Shown here in pieces: positions 8,849-17,034 of a stretch of 64,000 bases of DNA. The stretch is from NCBI RefSeq assembly GCF_947331445.1, contig NZ_CAMZOG010000007.1, forward strand, positions 32,848 through 96,847, given 5' to 3'. A model generated the notes under the pieces. That model was not told where the DNA came from and did no database searches. It saw only the letters and a program-made list of their open reading frames with translations. The translations under genes and the position numbers were made by a program. Source of the stretch: Parendozoicomonas sp. Alg238-R29 (GTDB lineage Bacteria > Pseudomonadota > Gammaproteobacteria > Pseudomonadales > Endozoicomonadaceae). Each line of letters opens with the position of its first letter. The stretch's first letter is position 1.

Positions 8849-10546
8849 TTAACCGACTCTTGATCGGCGGATTAGAAAAATTACCGGAATCATTCCAGCC
8901 ACAATCAAACTGATTGCAGGAAGGGCTGCACGCTCCCACTCGCCTTCGGCTGTCATTTCATGAATTCGAACAGCCAGTGTATCCCACCCAAATGGACGCA
9001 TGAGAAGAGTCGCAGGCATTTCTTTCAGTACATCGACAAAAACCAAAAGCATGGCAGTAAGCAAGCCAGGCATGACTAATGGAAGATAAACTTTCAGTGA
9101 AACTGAAAATGGCGAGTGCCCGAGAATACGAGCGGCTTCATGCATGGAAGGCTTCACTCGTTCAAAAGCATGGGCAACTGGTTTCAGGGCCACAGCAAGA
9201 AAACGAATCAAGTACGCCAGAATCAGTGCAATAACACTACCCAGAAGCAATTGCTCTACAGGTAAGCCCATCCATTGTTGAAGTGGAGCGATAATTTCAT
9301 TATCCAGAAATCCGAACAACATCATAACAGCTACAGCAAGCAGCGCTCCGGGCATGGCATAACCCAGCCCTCCCACACGCTCAGCAAATCTGGATAGTGC
9401 GCCCGGTTGAAAACGCCCGCCCAAAACCAAAACAGAAGCCGCTGCTACTGTTGCCAGGGCAGCAAATCCCGCCAGCAATAACGTATTCAAAACAAGGTCG
9501 GCATAACGTGCATTAAAATCATTCCATGCATGAGTATAAACCCACCAGCACAACTGAATGACCGGCAGTAGAAAAGCCAGCACAAAAACTGTTCCGCAAA
9601 AACCACTGGCAAGCCAAGCCTGAATCCCTGTTAAGCGCTGGCGAGGCATAATGCGCTGACGCTCACTTTGGGCAACACTGTGTCGCCCCTTCAGCTGCTT
9701 CTCAACAACCAGAAATATTACGATAAATACCAGTAGTACAGATGCCAACTGCGCTGCAGCTTTCAAGTTAAAAAAGCCAAACCAGGATTTATAAATCGCC
9801 GTGGTAAAAGTGTCGTAATTAAAAACCGAGACTGTGCCAAAATCAGCCAGTGTTTCCATAACCGCAAGAACAGTTCCACCAATAATTGCCGGGCGGGCTA
9901 CAGGTAAAGTCACCCGCCAGAAGGTGCGTAATGCTGACATCCCCAATAATCTTGAAGCTTCATACAATGAACGCCCCTGACCTTGGAACGCACCACGGGC
10001 GAGCATGTAAACATAGGGATAAAAAACCAAGACCAGCACGGTAACAACACCAAGTGGAGACCTGATATCAACCCAGGTAAAACCATCAATATTTTGCCGC
10101 ATCCAGCCCTGCAGCGGGCCGCTGAAATCAAACACGCCTAAATAGACAAAAGCCAGAACATAGGCAGGAATAGCAAAAGGCAGCATCAGTGCCCATTCCA
10201 GCCAGCGCCGCCCCGGAAATTCACAAAGCGAAATCAGTGCAGCCAAAGCTGTTCCAAGAACCGCAACCCCTGTTGCCACACCGAAAACCAATACAACTGT
10301 ATTCCAAATCAATCCGGCCAGTTGTGTTTCAACAAGGTGTTGCCAAACATCAAACTGAATATCCCGCCAGCTGAAAATCAAACTACCAAGAGGTAACAGA
10401 ACAAGAGCAGCAATAGCGAGAGTGAGAAGAGACAAGGGTTGTTTGAACAACGCAAAAGCCGACAGGTGTTGTTTTAGCAACACCCATCGGCCAGAAAGGG
10501 AAGTGCCCGGCACAGATACCGGGCTTGGTGTTTGAGAATAGGACAT
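8849..10546 (-). CDS. fbpB: Ferric-iron ABC transporter permease (FbpB/SfuB type), 565 aa
   Basis: A double-length inner-membrane permease with two homologous halves, as in the iron(III) FbpB/SfuB/AfuB family. Each half carries the EAA loop that contacts an ATPase: YEASRLLGMSALRTFWRVTLP in the first half and HEAARILGHSPFSVSLKVYLP in the second (the second lies near 487-507). About 12 hydrophobic segments are visible. It starts 31 bases after the stop of the binding-protein gene upstream, so the two form an operon. No ATPase gene follows: the next gene downstream is gcvT. The ATPase must be encoded elsewhere or shared. Role inferred from the partner and from family layout. Confidence 0.9.
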   Translation of the reverse strand: MSYSQTPSPVSVPGTSLSGRWVLLKQHLSAFALFKQPLSLLTLAIAALVLLPLGSLIFSWRDIQFDVWQHLVETQLAGLIWNTVVLVFGVATGVAVLGTALAALISLCEFPGRRWLEWALMLPFAIPAYVLAFVYLGVFDFSGPLQGWMRQNIDGFTWVDIRSPLGVVTVLVLVFYPYVYMLARGAFQGQGRSLYEASRLLGMSALRTFWRVTLPVARPAIIGGTVLAVMETLADFGTVSVFNYDTFTTAIYKSWFGFFNLKAAAQLASVLLVFIVIFLVVEKQLKGRHSVAQSERQRIMPRQRLTGIQAWLASGFCGTVFVLAFLLPVIQLCWWVYTHAWNDFNARYADLVLNTLLLAGFAALATVAAASVLVLGGRFQPGALSRFAERVGGLGYAMPGALLAVAVMMLFGFLDNEIIAPLQQWMGLPVEQLLLGSVIALILAYLIRFLAVALKPVAHAFERVKPSMHEAARILGHSPFSVSLKVYLPLVMPGLLTAMLLVFVDVLKEMPATLLMRPFGWDTLAVRIHEMTAEGEWERAALPAISLIVAGMIPVIFLIRRSRVG

Positions 10547-10577
10547 CCGTTTTTAAAACTACTTTTCGTAAACGGTT

Positions 10578-11615
10578 TTAGTTGTAGTGAACCTTGTCCA
10601 TCAGTTGAATGGCTTTCGTTTGCTTCTCACCGGCTACAGCAATATTCAGCTGGTCTGCTTCGAAGCTACCCCATTCAGCAACCAACTTAGATGGTGCGAT
10701 AGAAGCGTTGGCTGGGTACTCCATATTGCTGTCTGCAATAATGCGCTGCGCTTCTTCAGTGCTCATCCACTCCAGAAAATCAACGGCAGCAGCTTTGTGC
10801 TTGGCATAACGGGTCACACCAGCGCCAGAAACATTGACGTGTACACCAGAACCGCCCTGGTTTGCCCAGAACAGTTTTAATCCATTGTCAGGTTTTTTCT
10901 TCTGCAAACGACCAAAGTAGTAAGTATTTACAACGGTCACATCGCAGACGCCTGCAGCAACGGCTTCCATTGCTTTGGTGTCATTACTGAACACTGGAGC
11001 TGCCAGATTATTAACCCAGCCTTGCAGAACCTGTTGGGTTTCATCTTCACCCAGTCGTTCAACCATGGTGGCAACCAGAGATTGATTATAAACCTTTTTG
11101 GAAGTACGCAGGCAAAGACGACCTTTCCAGCGGGCATCAGCCAGATCTTCGTAACCTTTCAGCTCATCGGCTTTTATGCGATCAGCGGCGTACACCAGTG
11201 TTCTTGCACGAACAGACAGTCCAAACCAGTCACCATTATCCGCACGGAGGTGAGATGGAATATTTTTTTCCAGAGTGTCAGATTTCACAGATTGAAGAAC
11301 ACCCTGCTTACTGGCTTGCCAAAGGTTACCTGCATCAACGGTAATCAACAGGTCGGCGGGAGTGTTTTCACCTTCTGTTTCCAGACGAGCAAGCAGAGGA
11401 CCAGCCTTATCGGTGATATAGCGAATTTGGGTTCCGGTCTTTTGGGTATACAGATCAAACAGGGGCTTAACCAGATGCTCTTTACGAGCACTATAGATCA
11501 CCAGTTCTTTACTCTTGGCAGTTTCCTGCGCACTCACTGGCTCTGATGCAACAACAACTGCAGCAACGGTTGCTGCAACAATACCCGATACCCACGCGGC
11601 CATTTTGGCTTTCAT
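10578..11615 (-). CDS. fbpA: Periplasmic iron(III)-binding protein of an ABC transporter
   Basis: Extracellular solute-binding protein of the FbpA/FutA group. It has a Sec signal peptide (MKAKMAAWVSGIVAATVAAV..., cleavage near VSA-QE), then ELVIYSARKEHLVKPLFDLY, which opens the first lobe, and the paired tyrosines in VVNTYYFGR that coordinate ferric iron in this family. The C-terminal WGSFEADQLNIAVAGEKQ is also typical. The start at 11615 is chosen because AAAGGGGGGTTATCC stands right before it; an in-frame ATG nine codons upstream lacks that. It heads the fbpA-fbpB operon and lies behind a Fur-like box, consistent with iron-repressed uptake. Confidence 0.93.
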   Translation of the reverse strand: MKAKMAAWVSGIVAATVAAVVVASEPVSAQETAKSKELVIYSARKEHLVKPLFDLYTQKTGTQIRYITDKAGPLLARLETEGENTPADLLITVDAGNLWQASKQGVLQSVKSDTLEKNIPSHLRADNGDWFGLSVRARTLVYAADRIKADELKGYEDLADARWKGRLCLRTSKKVYNQSLVATMVERLGEDETQQVLQGWVNNLAAPVFSNDTKAMEAVAAGVCDVTVVNTYYFGRLQKKKPDNGLKLFWANQGGSGVHVNVSGAGVTRYAKHKAAAVDFLEWMSTEEAQRIIADSNMEYPANASIAPSKLVAEWGSFEADQLNIAVAGEKQTKAIQLMDKVHYN

Positions 11616-11658
11616 GGATAACCCCCCTTTGGAATAACACAACGATTAATTGCGCAAA

Positions 11659-11673
11659 TACTAATTATTCTCA
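11659..11673 (-). promoter_or_regulatory. Fur-box-like operator upstream of fbpA
   Basis: The minus strand reads TGAGAATAATTAGTA. Against the recalled 7-1-7 Fur site TGATAAT-N-ATTATCA it matches 12 of 14 positions. It lies 44 bases before the fbpA start codon in AT-rich sequence, the expected place for iron repression. The assignment is by motif and context. Confidence 0.6.
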
Positions 11674-11703
11674 TTTAGCTTTGCAACACCATTTGTTATT
11701 CCC

Positions 11704-11731
11704 AAAAAAAGGGCAGCCGAAGCTGCCCGTT
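11704..11731 (-). terminator. Intrinsic terminator of the Met-rich lipoprotein gene
   Basis: GGGCAGC (11711-11717), tetraloop, then GCTGCCC (11722-11728); read on the minus strand it runs into seven T residues. It lies 26 bases past the stop at 11754 and between that gene and the fbpA promoter region. Confidence 0.9.
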
Positions 11732-11753
11732 TAAACATGAAATAGAAGTGGCC

Positions 11754-12698
11754 TTATTCTCCAGAGTCAGCTGGTTCTGGCATTGGTGGCATCATATGCT
11801 CCATGCCCGGTGGCATATCTCCCATACCGGGCATTCCCATTCCATCCATACCGGGAGGCATACCATCCATTCCTGGCATGTTCTGCATCTGCTCCATGAC
11901 CTGATTTACGGACTCACGAACCGTATCAATCATGGCCTGGAAGCCATCAGTAAAGCCTCTGTGGAAAACAAGAATCGCTTTGGGAGAACCAGGTTCAGGC
12001 TCATCAATAGCAGACTTCCCGGCATCCTTCGGCCCATCGCCACCAAATAAGGATTCCATTGAAGTCGGTAGAGTAAGGGCTATTGCACGACCAGACATAT
12101 AACCGCTGATATAGCTGTTTTTCAGAATGGCATTCGTCGGGTCACCCTGACGGCTTGCATTGTAGGCAGCAGCAGCCTCACACCAGCGGTCACGGTATTC
12201 ATTATCCGTTTCTTCACCTTCAGTGCATTCGTATTCAATAATGCCCTGGGCATCAAGAACACCGATATAACCACTTTCATAACCATTAGCGGCAATGGGT
12301 CGGCTCTGAAGATTATCAATTGCAGGAGTTCGCCCCTGCATGGCATCGAGACTCCCCAGTTTCCAGGATTCAATAAACTCGTCGCGTGCACTGGTATTGT
12401 CAGCCTGAAAATTATTGTTTTCTTTCCAGTCTTTCAAACCTCGACACCAGAAGCGCTTATCTGGTGTCATACCCGAAGAATCGTCACAGTCGTAGCCTAC
12501 AACTTCACTGGGGCGGATATCTTCAATGGTCACCCGTTCAACATCCTGCTCAATAGGCGTTACAGTCTCAGTCACATCCTGTTGTTCTTTATCATCATCC
12601 TCGTTTCCACATCCCTGAAGCATGATTGTTACAAACGCAGCCATGACAACAGCCATAACCGCTGGCAGTGATTTCACTGCACTGGAACATCGGGTCAT
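11754..12698 (-). CDS. Uncharacterised lipoprotein with Met/Pro/Gly-rich tail, 314 aa
   Basis: Not recognised as a named family. A lipoprotein signal peptide ends in IMLQGC (Cys29), followed by a highly acidic stretch (GNEDDDKEQQD), so the mature protein is lipid-anchored, probably in the outer membrane. The middle contains two similar cysteine-bearing segments (YDCDDSSGMTPDKRFWCRGLKDW and YECTEGEETDNEYRDRWCEA), suggesting an internal repeat with a disulphide in each. Each is followed by a helical GYxSGY/GYxSGR-like stretch. The last 45 residues are a Met-Pro-Gly repeat (MPGMDGMPPGMDGMGMPG...) that could bind soft metals such as copper, but this is speculation. Its own terminator lies downstream; a CCGGAGC/GCTCCGG hairpin stands upstream. 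Confidence 0.75.
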   Translation of the reverse strand: MTRCSSAVKSLPAVMAVVMAAFVTIMLQGCGNEDDDKEQQDVTETVTPIEQDVERVTIEDIRPSEVVGYDCDDSSGMTPDKRFWCRGLKDWKENNNFQADNTSARDEFIESWKLGSLDAMQGRTPAIDNLQSRPIAANGYESGYIGVLDAQGIIEYECTEGEETDNEYRDRWCEAAAAYNASRQGDPTNAILKNSYISGYMSGRAIALTLPTSMESLFGGDGPKDAGKSAIDEPEPGSPKAILVFHRGFTDGFQAMIDTVRESVNQVMEQMQNMPGMDGMPPGMDGMGMPGMGDMPPGMEHMMPPMPEPADSGE

Positions 12699-12721
12699 AT
12701 CAGTACCTCTTCTTTCTGAAC

Positions 12722-12738
12722 CCGGAGCTTCGCTCCGG
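12722..12738 (-). terminator. Short GC-rich hairpin after ubiI
   Basis: CCGGAGC (12722-12728), TTC loop, GCTCCGG (12732-12738). It lies about 100 bases past the ubiI stop and just before the lipoprotein gene. There is no T-tract on the minus strand (GTTCAGAAAG), so termination is uncertain. Confidence 0.35.
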
Positions 12739-12836
12739 CCCCCTCGCTCCCCGTTATCCGGGCAGGCTCTTTGATGCGCGAAGGGAAATATAGTTCAAAG
12801 TACAGAGGTACTAGATTCAAGAAATACTGGTATCTG

Positions 12837-14075
12837 TTACTTACTGTTTCTGGAGATTTCAGGCAGATCTCCTCGCAACCCCATGGCGCGGCTGACAATC
12901 TCTTGTTTTAACAACGGAATCCGGTCTGCCATATTTAACCCAGTGTTACGAAGCCAGCGAAACAGCATGTGGTCGCTGTGAAACAGCCGCTGCAGACCTT
13001 CCATAATTCCTGCCATAGCCAGATTATGGCTTTCGCGGGATCTTTGATAACGATCCAGAATATGGGGAGCAGAAAAGTCTTCTTCGCGAGATTGCGCCCG
13101 TTTAATCTCTTCTGTCAGGCTGGCAACGTCCAGTAATCCCAAATTTGCCCCCTGCCCGGCCAGGGGATGAATGGTATGTGCAGCGTCACCAATTAATACC
13201 ACCTGCCCCCGATAATACTGGCGGGCATGGCGCTGTCTGAGTGGGTGACATAAACGTTCGCCTGCGCTGATTATGCTCCCGAAGCGCCCTTCAATAGTGC
13301 TACCCAATGTTGCCAGAAACTGCTTATCAGGCAGTTTCATTATTCTTCGGGCTTCATCAGGAACCAGAGACCAGACAATTGAGCAGAAGTGTCGCCCATC
13401 AGAAGATGATGGCAGCGGTAGAAATGCCAAAGGCCCGGTATCCAGAAAGATTTGCCAGGCCGTCCCTTCATGGGGCTCTTCTATCTCCACTGTTGTGACA
13501 ACTGCGTGGTGAAGATAATCCCACTCCCTCATAGGAATTCCTGCCCAGTAACGAGCTCTGGAACCAGCACCGTCAGCAGCAATTAACAACCTCGTGTGCA
13601 ACTGACTATCATCCCAAAGCCTGAGGCTGACGCCATCATTTTTTCCCTGCCGCAGCCCCTGGATCTCAATACCACTTAATAACTGGATATCTGATTTCAG
13701 TAACCGGGAAAGTAAGGCATTACGAATAATGCTGTTTTCAACAATGTGTCCGAGGTGATGAACATTCAGCTCCGATGCTGAAAAGGAGATAGAGCCGGTA
13801 CCCGCAGCATCCCATACATACATACCGGAATAAGGACATGCTCGCTGACTGTGAATATGCTCCCAAACGCCAAGATGTTTCAGAAGGTTGATGGAAGCTT
13901 CAGTTAAAGCGCAAACCCGCGGATCAAATTTGTCGTCGCTCAGAGTTCCGCTGGAAACTTCCAGTGAGCCCGCGTCAACCAGAGCTATATTGAGGGCTGT
14001 ATTTTCAAGAGCCAGAGCCATGGCAGCACCAACAATGCCACCACCCAAAATGATAATATCGTAGTCCCGCGTCAT
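12837..14075 (-). CDS. ubiI: FAD-dependent ubiquinone-biosynthesis hydroxylase, UbiI/VisC type, 412 aa
   Basis: Class A flavin monooxygenase. The Rossmann dinucleotide motif is GGGIVGAAMA near 11-20, the middle DG motif is LIAADGAGSRARYW near 171-184, and the FAD ribityl-binding GD motif is LIGDAAHTIHPLAGQGANLG near 292-311. The GD form of this last motif is the one found in UbiI/VisC, whereas UbiH has GN. It is the distal member of the canonical ygfB-pepP-ubiH-ubiI order, so C5 ring hydroxylation in ubiquinone synthesis is the likely role. GAGGCAGT precedes the start codon. A 288-bp inverted-repeat element separates it from ubiH. Confidence 0.85.
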   Translation of the reverse strand: MTRDYDIIILGGGIVGAAMALALENTALNIALVDAGSLEVSSGTLSDDKFDPRVCALTEASINLLKHLGVWEHIHSQRACPYSGMYVWDAAGTGSISFSASELNVHHLGHIVENSIIRNALLSRLLKSDIQLLSGIEIQGLRQGKNDGVSLRLWDDSQLHTRLLIAADGAGSRARYWAGIPMREWDYLHHAVVTTVEIEEPHEGTAWQIFLDTGPLAFLPLPSSSDGRHFCSIVWSLVPDEARRIMKLPDKQFLATLGSTIEGRFGSIISAGERLCHPLRQRHARQYYRGQVVLIGDAAHTIHPLAGQGANLGLLDVASLTEEIKRAQSREEDFSAPHILDRYQRSRESHNLAMAGIMEGLQRLFHSDHMLFRWLRNTGLNMADRIPLLKQEIVSRAMGLRGDLPEISRNSK

Positions 14076-14118
14076 ACTGCCTCAGTACTCATCATCACGG
14101 ATATACGGCACCACTTGA

Positions 14119-14406
14119 CTAGGGTCTGTTGAGGTTTTGGCTTCGAGCTCAGCATTTCCGAGGGCTTTCATGGTTATACCCGGAGGGCACTATAGGGCAC
14201 AGCGTTGCCGGAATGCTTACTTCCTTTCAAAACGCTGAAACGCAGCCATGGAAGCCCTCGGGAATGCCCTTCGGGTGGCTATAAAAGCAGCCATCTACCA
14301 CGTCAGTCTTGCTCAATGTAGAACAACTACGATTTTCACAAGCCTTTCTCACAGCTGGTTGCTTTTATAGCCACTGAGCCGAAGACAAAACCTCAACAGG
14401 CCCTAG
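14119..14406. mobile_element. MITE-like element with about 28-bp terminal inverted repeats
   Basis: The two ends are near-perfect inverted copies: CTAGGGTCTGTTGAGGTTTT from 14119, and on the other strand CTAGGGCCTGTTGAGGTTTT from 14406. Homology continues through a CTTCG-GCTCAG block with two mismatches and one indel in total. Inside are two nested hairpins: CCGAGGGCTTTCATGG (14158-14173) against CCATGGAAGCCCTCGG (14246-14261), 15 of 16 paired, and GTGGCTATAAAAGCA (14275-14289) against its exact complement at 14360-14374. No open reading frame encodes a transposase. The ends share CTAG, which may be the target duplication or part of the repeat. It fills the whole ubiH-ubiI spacer (14076-14439) and could affect coupling of the two genes. 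Confidence 0.8.
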
Positions 14407-14439
14407 AGCGGGCCGCACTATCTTTTTCTTTTTAGAAAG

Positions 14440-15648
14440 TTACCGGCCAAGTCCCATTGCCTGCCGGGCGAACCAATCGCGTAGGGGGAACAGTAATTCC
14501 ATACTCAACAGCCCGGCATTCCGAATACCTGCCAGCGCTGCTGAGCTGTTAGAAAACAGACTGACCACCTGATCACTAAAACCGATGGTCTGCTGCTGAT
14601 CCAGCTTCCTGCTCTCTACATAAGACAACAATGTATCCAGACCACCCAACTGCTTTCCTGCTTGGTTGGCATCAGCCAGCACCTGAGCCAGAATCTGCAC
14701 ATCCCGTAAAGACAGGTTGAATCCCTGACCGGCAACCGGGTGTAGACTATGAGCTGCATTCCCAAGAACGACTAATCCGGGCCTCACCTGCTCCCGGGAC
14801 TGCCGCAATGACAGAGGATAGCTGAAACGCTCACCAACCTTACTAAATCGTCCTAACCGGTAACCGAACCTGTCCTGAAGTTCCTTTAAAAAGTCTTCAT
14901 CCACCAGCTGCATGCGTTCATCGGCAATAATTTCAGGCATTGTCCATACCAAGGCACAATCACCACCAGCCCTGGGCAATAAGGCCATAGGGCCTTCATC
15001 GGTGAAGCGCTCATAGGCCACATTCTGATGATGACGGGCTGGAGATACATTGGCCACAATAGCTTTCTGGCCGTAGTCGCTCACATCAACATCCACTCCA
15101 AGGGTTTCTGTTAAACCTGAACGCCCACCATCGGCAAGAATCACTAACCCGGCAGTCAGCGCCTTACCCTGCTCCAGTTCCAGTGTCATCATTTCAGGAT
15201 CAGGAATCAGGCTTTTCACCTTAACCGGGCACAACCACTCAATACCCTCTGCCTGCTGCACCTCAGATAGCAAAACCCGCCCCAGCCAGCTGTTATCCAC
15301 AACATAACCCAGCGCTGGCACATTGTGTTCGTCTGCATGGATTCTGGTCATGCCAAAGTGACCACGATCCGATACATGAATGCTGTTTATTGGCTCAACA
15401 TTAGCGGCGACACTTTGCCAAAGGCCAAAACCTTCAAATATCCCTCTGGCACCTTCCGCAAGGGCAGTCGAGCGGCCATCATAGCTTGGCTGCCAGGCAT
15501 CCACAAACAGCGACTCATCCGGCATCGCCACTGCTTCTATCACCACAAGCGACACATTGTCCGGCAGAGCGTTTCTGAGGCCAACGGCCAGTGTAGCGCC
15601 AACCATTCCACCGCCAATAATGGCTATATCGTAGTGGTCCTTCTGCAT
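14440..15648 (-). CDS. ubiH: 2-octaprenyl-6-methoxyphenol hydroxylase (UbiH), 402 aa
   Basis: Flavin-dependent hydroxylase for ring C1 in ubiquinone synthesis. It opens with the Rossmann motif AIIGGGMVGATLA (9-21), has the DG motif VILADGGRSGLTETLG near 164-179, and carries LGNAAHSLHPVAGQGFNLSLRD near 295-316. Asparagine instead of aspartate in this GN motif is shared with E. coli UbiH and separates it from the paralogue downstream. GGAGCTAAG lies before the start codon. In most gammaproteobacteria pepP is directly upstream; here an orphan gene on the opposite strand (15792-17000) sits between, so ubiH probably needs its own promoter in the short spacer 15649-15791. Confidence 0.92.
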   Translation of the reverse strand: MQKDHYDIAIIGGGMVGATLAVGLRNALPDNVSLVVIEAVAMPDESLFVDAWQPSYDGRSTALAEGARGIFEGFGLWQSVAANVEPINSIHVSDRGHFGMTRIHADEHNVPALGYVVDNSWLGRVLLSEVQQAEGIEWLCPVKVKSLIPDPEMMTLELEQGKALTAGLVILADGGRSGLTETLGVDVDVSDYGQKAIVANVSPARHHQNVAYERFTDEGPMALLPRAGGDCALVWTMPEIIADERMQLVDEDFLKELQDRFGYRLGRFSKVGERFSYPLSLRQSREQVRPGLVVLGNAAHSLHPVAGQGFNLSLRDVQILAQVLADANQAGKQLGGLDTLLSYVESRKLDQQQTIGFSDQVVSLFSNSSAALAGIRNAGLLSMELLFPLRDWFARQAMGLGR

Positions 15649-15791
15649 ATCTGTTCTTAGCTCCCCGATATCTGGGCTCAGTGTACTCTTCCGGGCCGAT
15701 CTGACAAAACAGTCAGTAAAACAGGCAGAAAGAAAACTCCTGCAATAGTCGGGGTCAAACCGTCATACCCAAACGATTCGGCAGATTCGGC

Positions 15792-17000
15792 ATGGCTACA
15801 CCTTTACTTGGATCATCTAACAATTCTCGAAAAAGAACACGTGCATTTGGCCTTTCCTTTGACAGGCAGGGCAGTGAGTACCTTTCAAGAAGAGTCAAAG
15901 TGAAGCGCACAACACCTCATATTCCTCGTCCTGACTATAAGCCGGGAATGGCCCGCAAGATATGGGAGGGAATTATGAATAAGGTGTGGCCCACTGATCC
16001 GACATACCTGATCAAGTCAGGTTCCCTCGATGATATAAACCATTGGATAAGCCACGGAGGAGATCTCGACTACGTTGATGCAGCGCAAAACACCATTCCC
16101 CACCTACTGGCTATAGGAAGAACCCAAAAATCCACTCCCTACGAAGTCAGGCCCATCACCAAATCACTGTTCCAATATTACTCACAGGAACAGATGGAAA
16201 AACTGAGTGTGCAATCCAATGGGGATTTTCGAACCCCCTGGCATGAACTATCTATGACCTGCAAGGCCAGCTCAACCTTTGCGCTACATTCCGCCGGTGT
16301 GGTTATCGCTGAAGAAATGATCAATGCCGGAGCCTCACCTCTGATAGCACGATCACCTGAAAAACCTGAAGACTTTCCGGCTGTTAGTATTCTGCCTCGC
16401 ATTGCAGGTTGCCCGCAGCTTATCCGAAAGCTTATAGAGATTGATAGCGAACTCACTCTGGGTGGAGAAGATGGCAATACTCCTCCTCACCTGAGTGAAC
16501 GATATCCCACATTACTTTGGGCTGCTATTAACCAGAAGCAATACTCAGCACTGAGACACATGTTAATTCAGGGAGCAGAATACTCTGACGAAAGCTCCCC
16601 CGTTCATCCTTTAATGCGTGATATTCGTTTGTGGCATATTGACAGAGACTTAAGAGCCTGTGGAAGAGTTCTCTGGGATCAGAACCGACTCCTGCCGAGC
16701 AATGAAATTCATGCAGACTTAATGACAGCTTTAGATACCTGGGAAAAACAGCTGACGGATGCAGAAAAATTCCCTCAGCCTCCACAAAACAGGAGGGAGG
16801 TTTTAGACGTTAAAGAATCCCTTGAAATACTGTTAAAGCTTACCCCTCATATCGACCGCCCACTTGAGGTACTTACATCTGATGGTGATAAACGCACACT
16901 GGGAGAAGGTTTGCTGGGCACTCTCGAAAAATCTTATCCACGGCTGTACCAGACTGCCTGTAAAATTCCAGAGATCATTCAATTTCCAGGGGCTAAGTAG
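15792..17000 (+). CDS. Orphan ankyrin-like protein inserted in the pepP-ubiH locus, 402 aa
   Basis: No named family recognised. The first 60 residues are basic and Ser/Arg-rich without a signal peptide. Three segments fit the ankyrin helix-loop-helix pattern: LIKSGSLDDINHWISHGGDLDYVDAAQNTIPHL-like sequence near 75-110, HSAGVVIAEEMINAGASPLIAR near 165-186, and TLLWAAINQKQYSALRHMLIQGAEY near 239-263. The rest is helical. A basic disordered leader plus ankyrin-like repeats is common among secreted effectors of host-associated bacteria, but secretion is not shown. No clear Shine-Dalgarno precedes the ATG. It runs opposite to the genes around it and ends 35 bases before the pepP stop, which fits an acquired gene. 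Confidence 0.75.
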   Translation: MATPLLGSSNNSRKRTRAFGLSFDRQGSEYLSRRVKVKRTTPHIPRPDYKPGMARKIWEGIMNKVWPTDPTYLIKSGSLDDINHWISHGGDLDYVDAAQNTIPHLLAIGRTQKSTPYEVRPITKSLFQYYSQEQMEKLSVQSNGDFRTPWHELSMTCKASSTFALHSAGVVIAEEMINAGASPLIARSPEKPEDFPAVSILPRIAGCPQLIRKLIEIDSELTLGGEDGNTPPHLSERYPTLLWAAINQKQYSALRHMLIQGAEYSDESSPVHPLMRDIRLWHIDRDLRACGRVLWDQNRLLPSNEIHADLMTALDTWEKQLTDAEKFPQPPQNRREVLDVKESLEILLKLTPHIDRPLEVLTSDGDKRTLGEGLLGTLEKSYPRLYQTACKIPEIIQFPGAK

Positions 17001-17034
17001 AGTCAATCAACAGCACTCCCAGCCCCAAAGTCAT

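Noticed and set aside
13273..13512. Plus-strand frames inside ubiI
   Set aside because: Shadows of the real minus-strand gene, with Arg/Ser/Cys-rich composition and no start signals.
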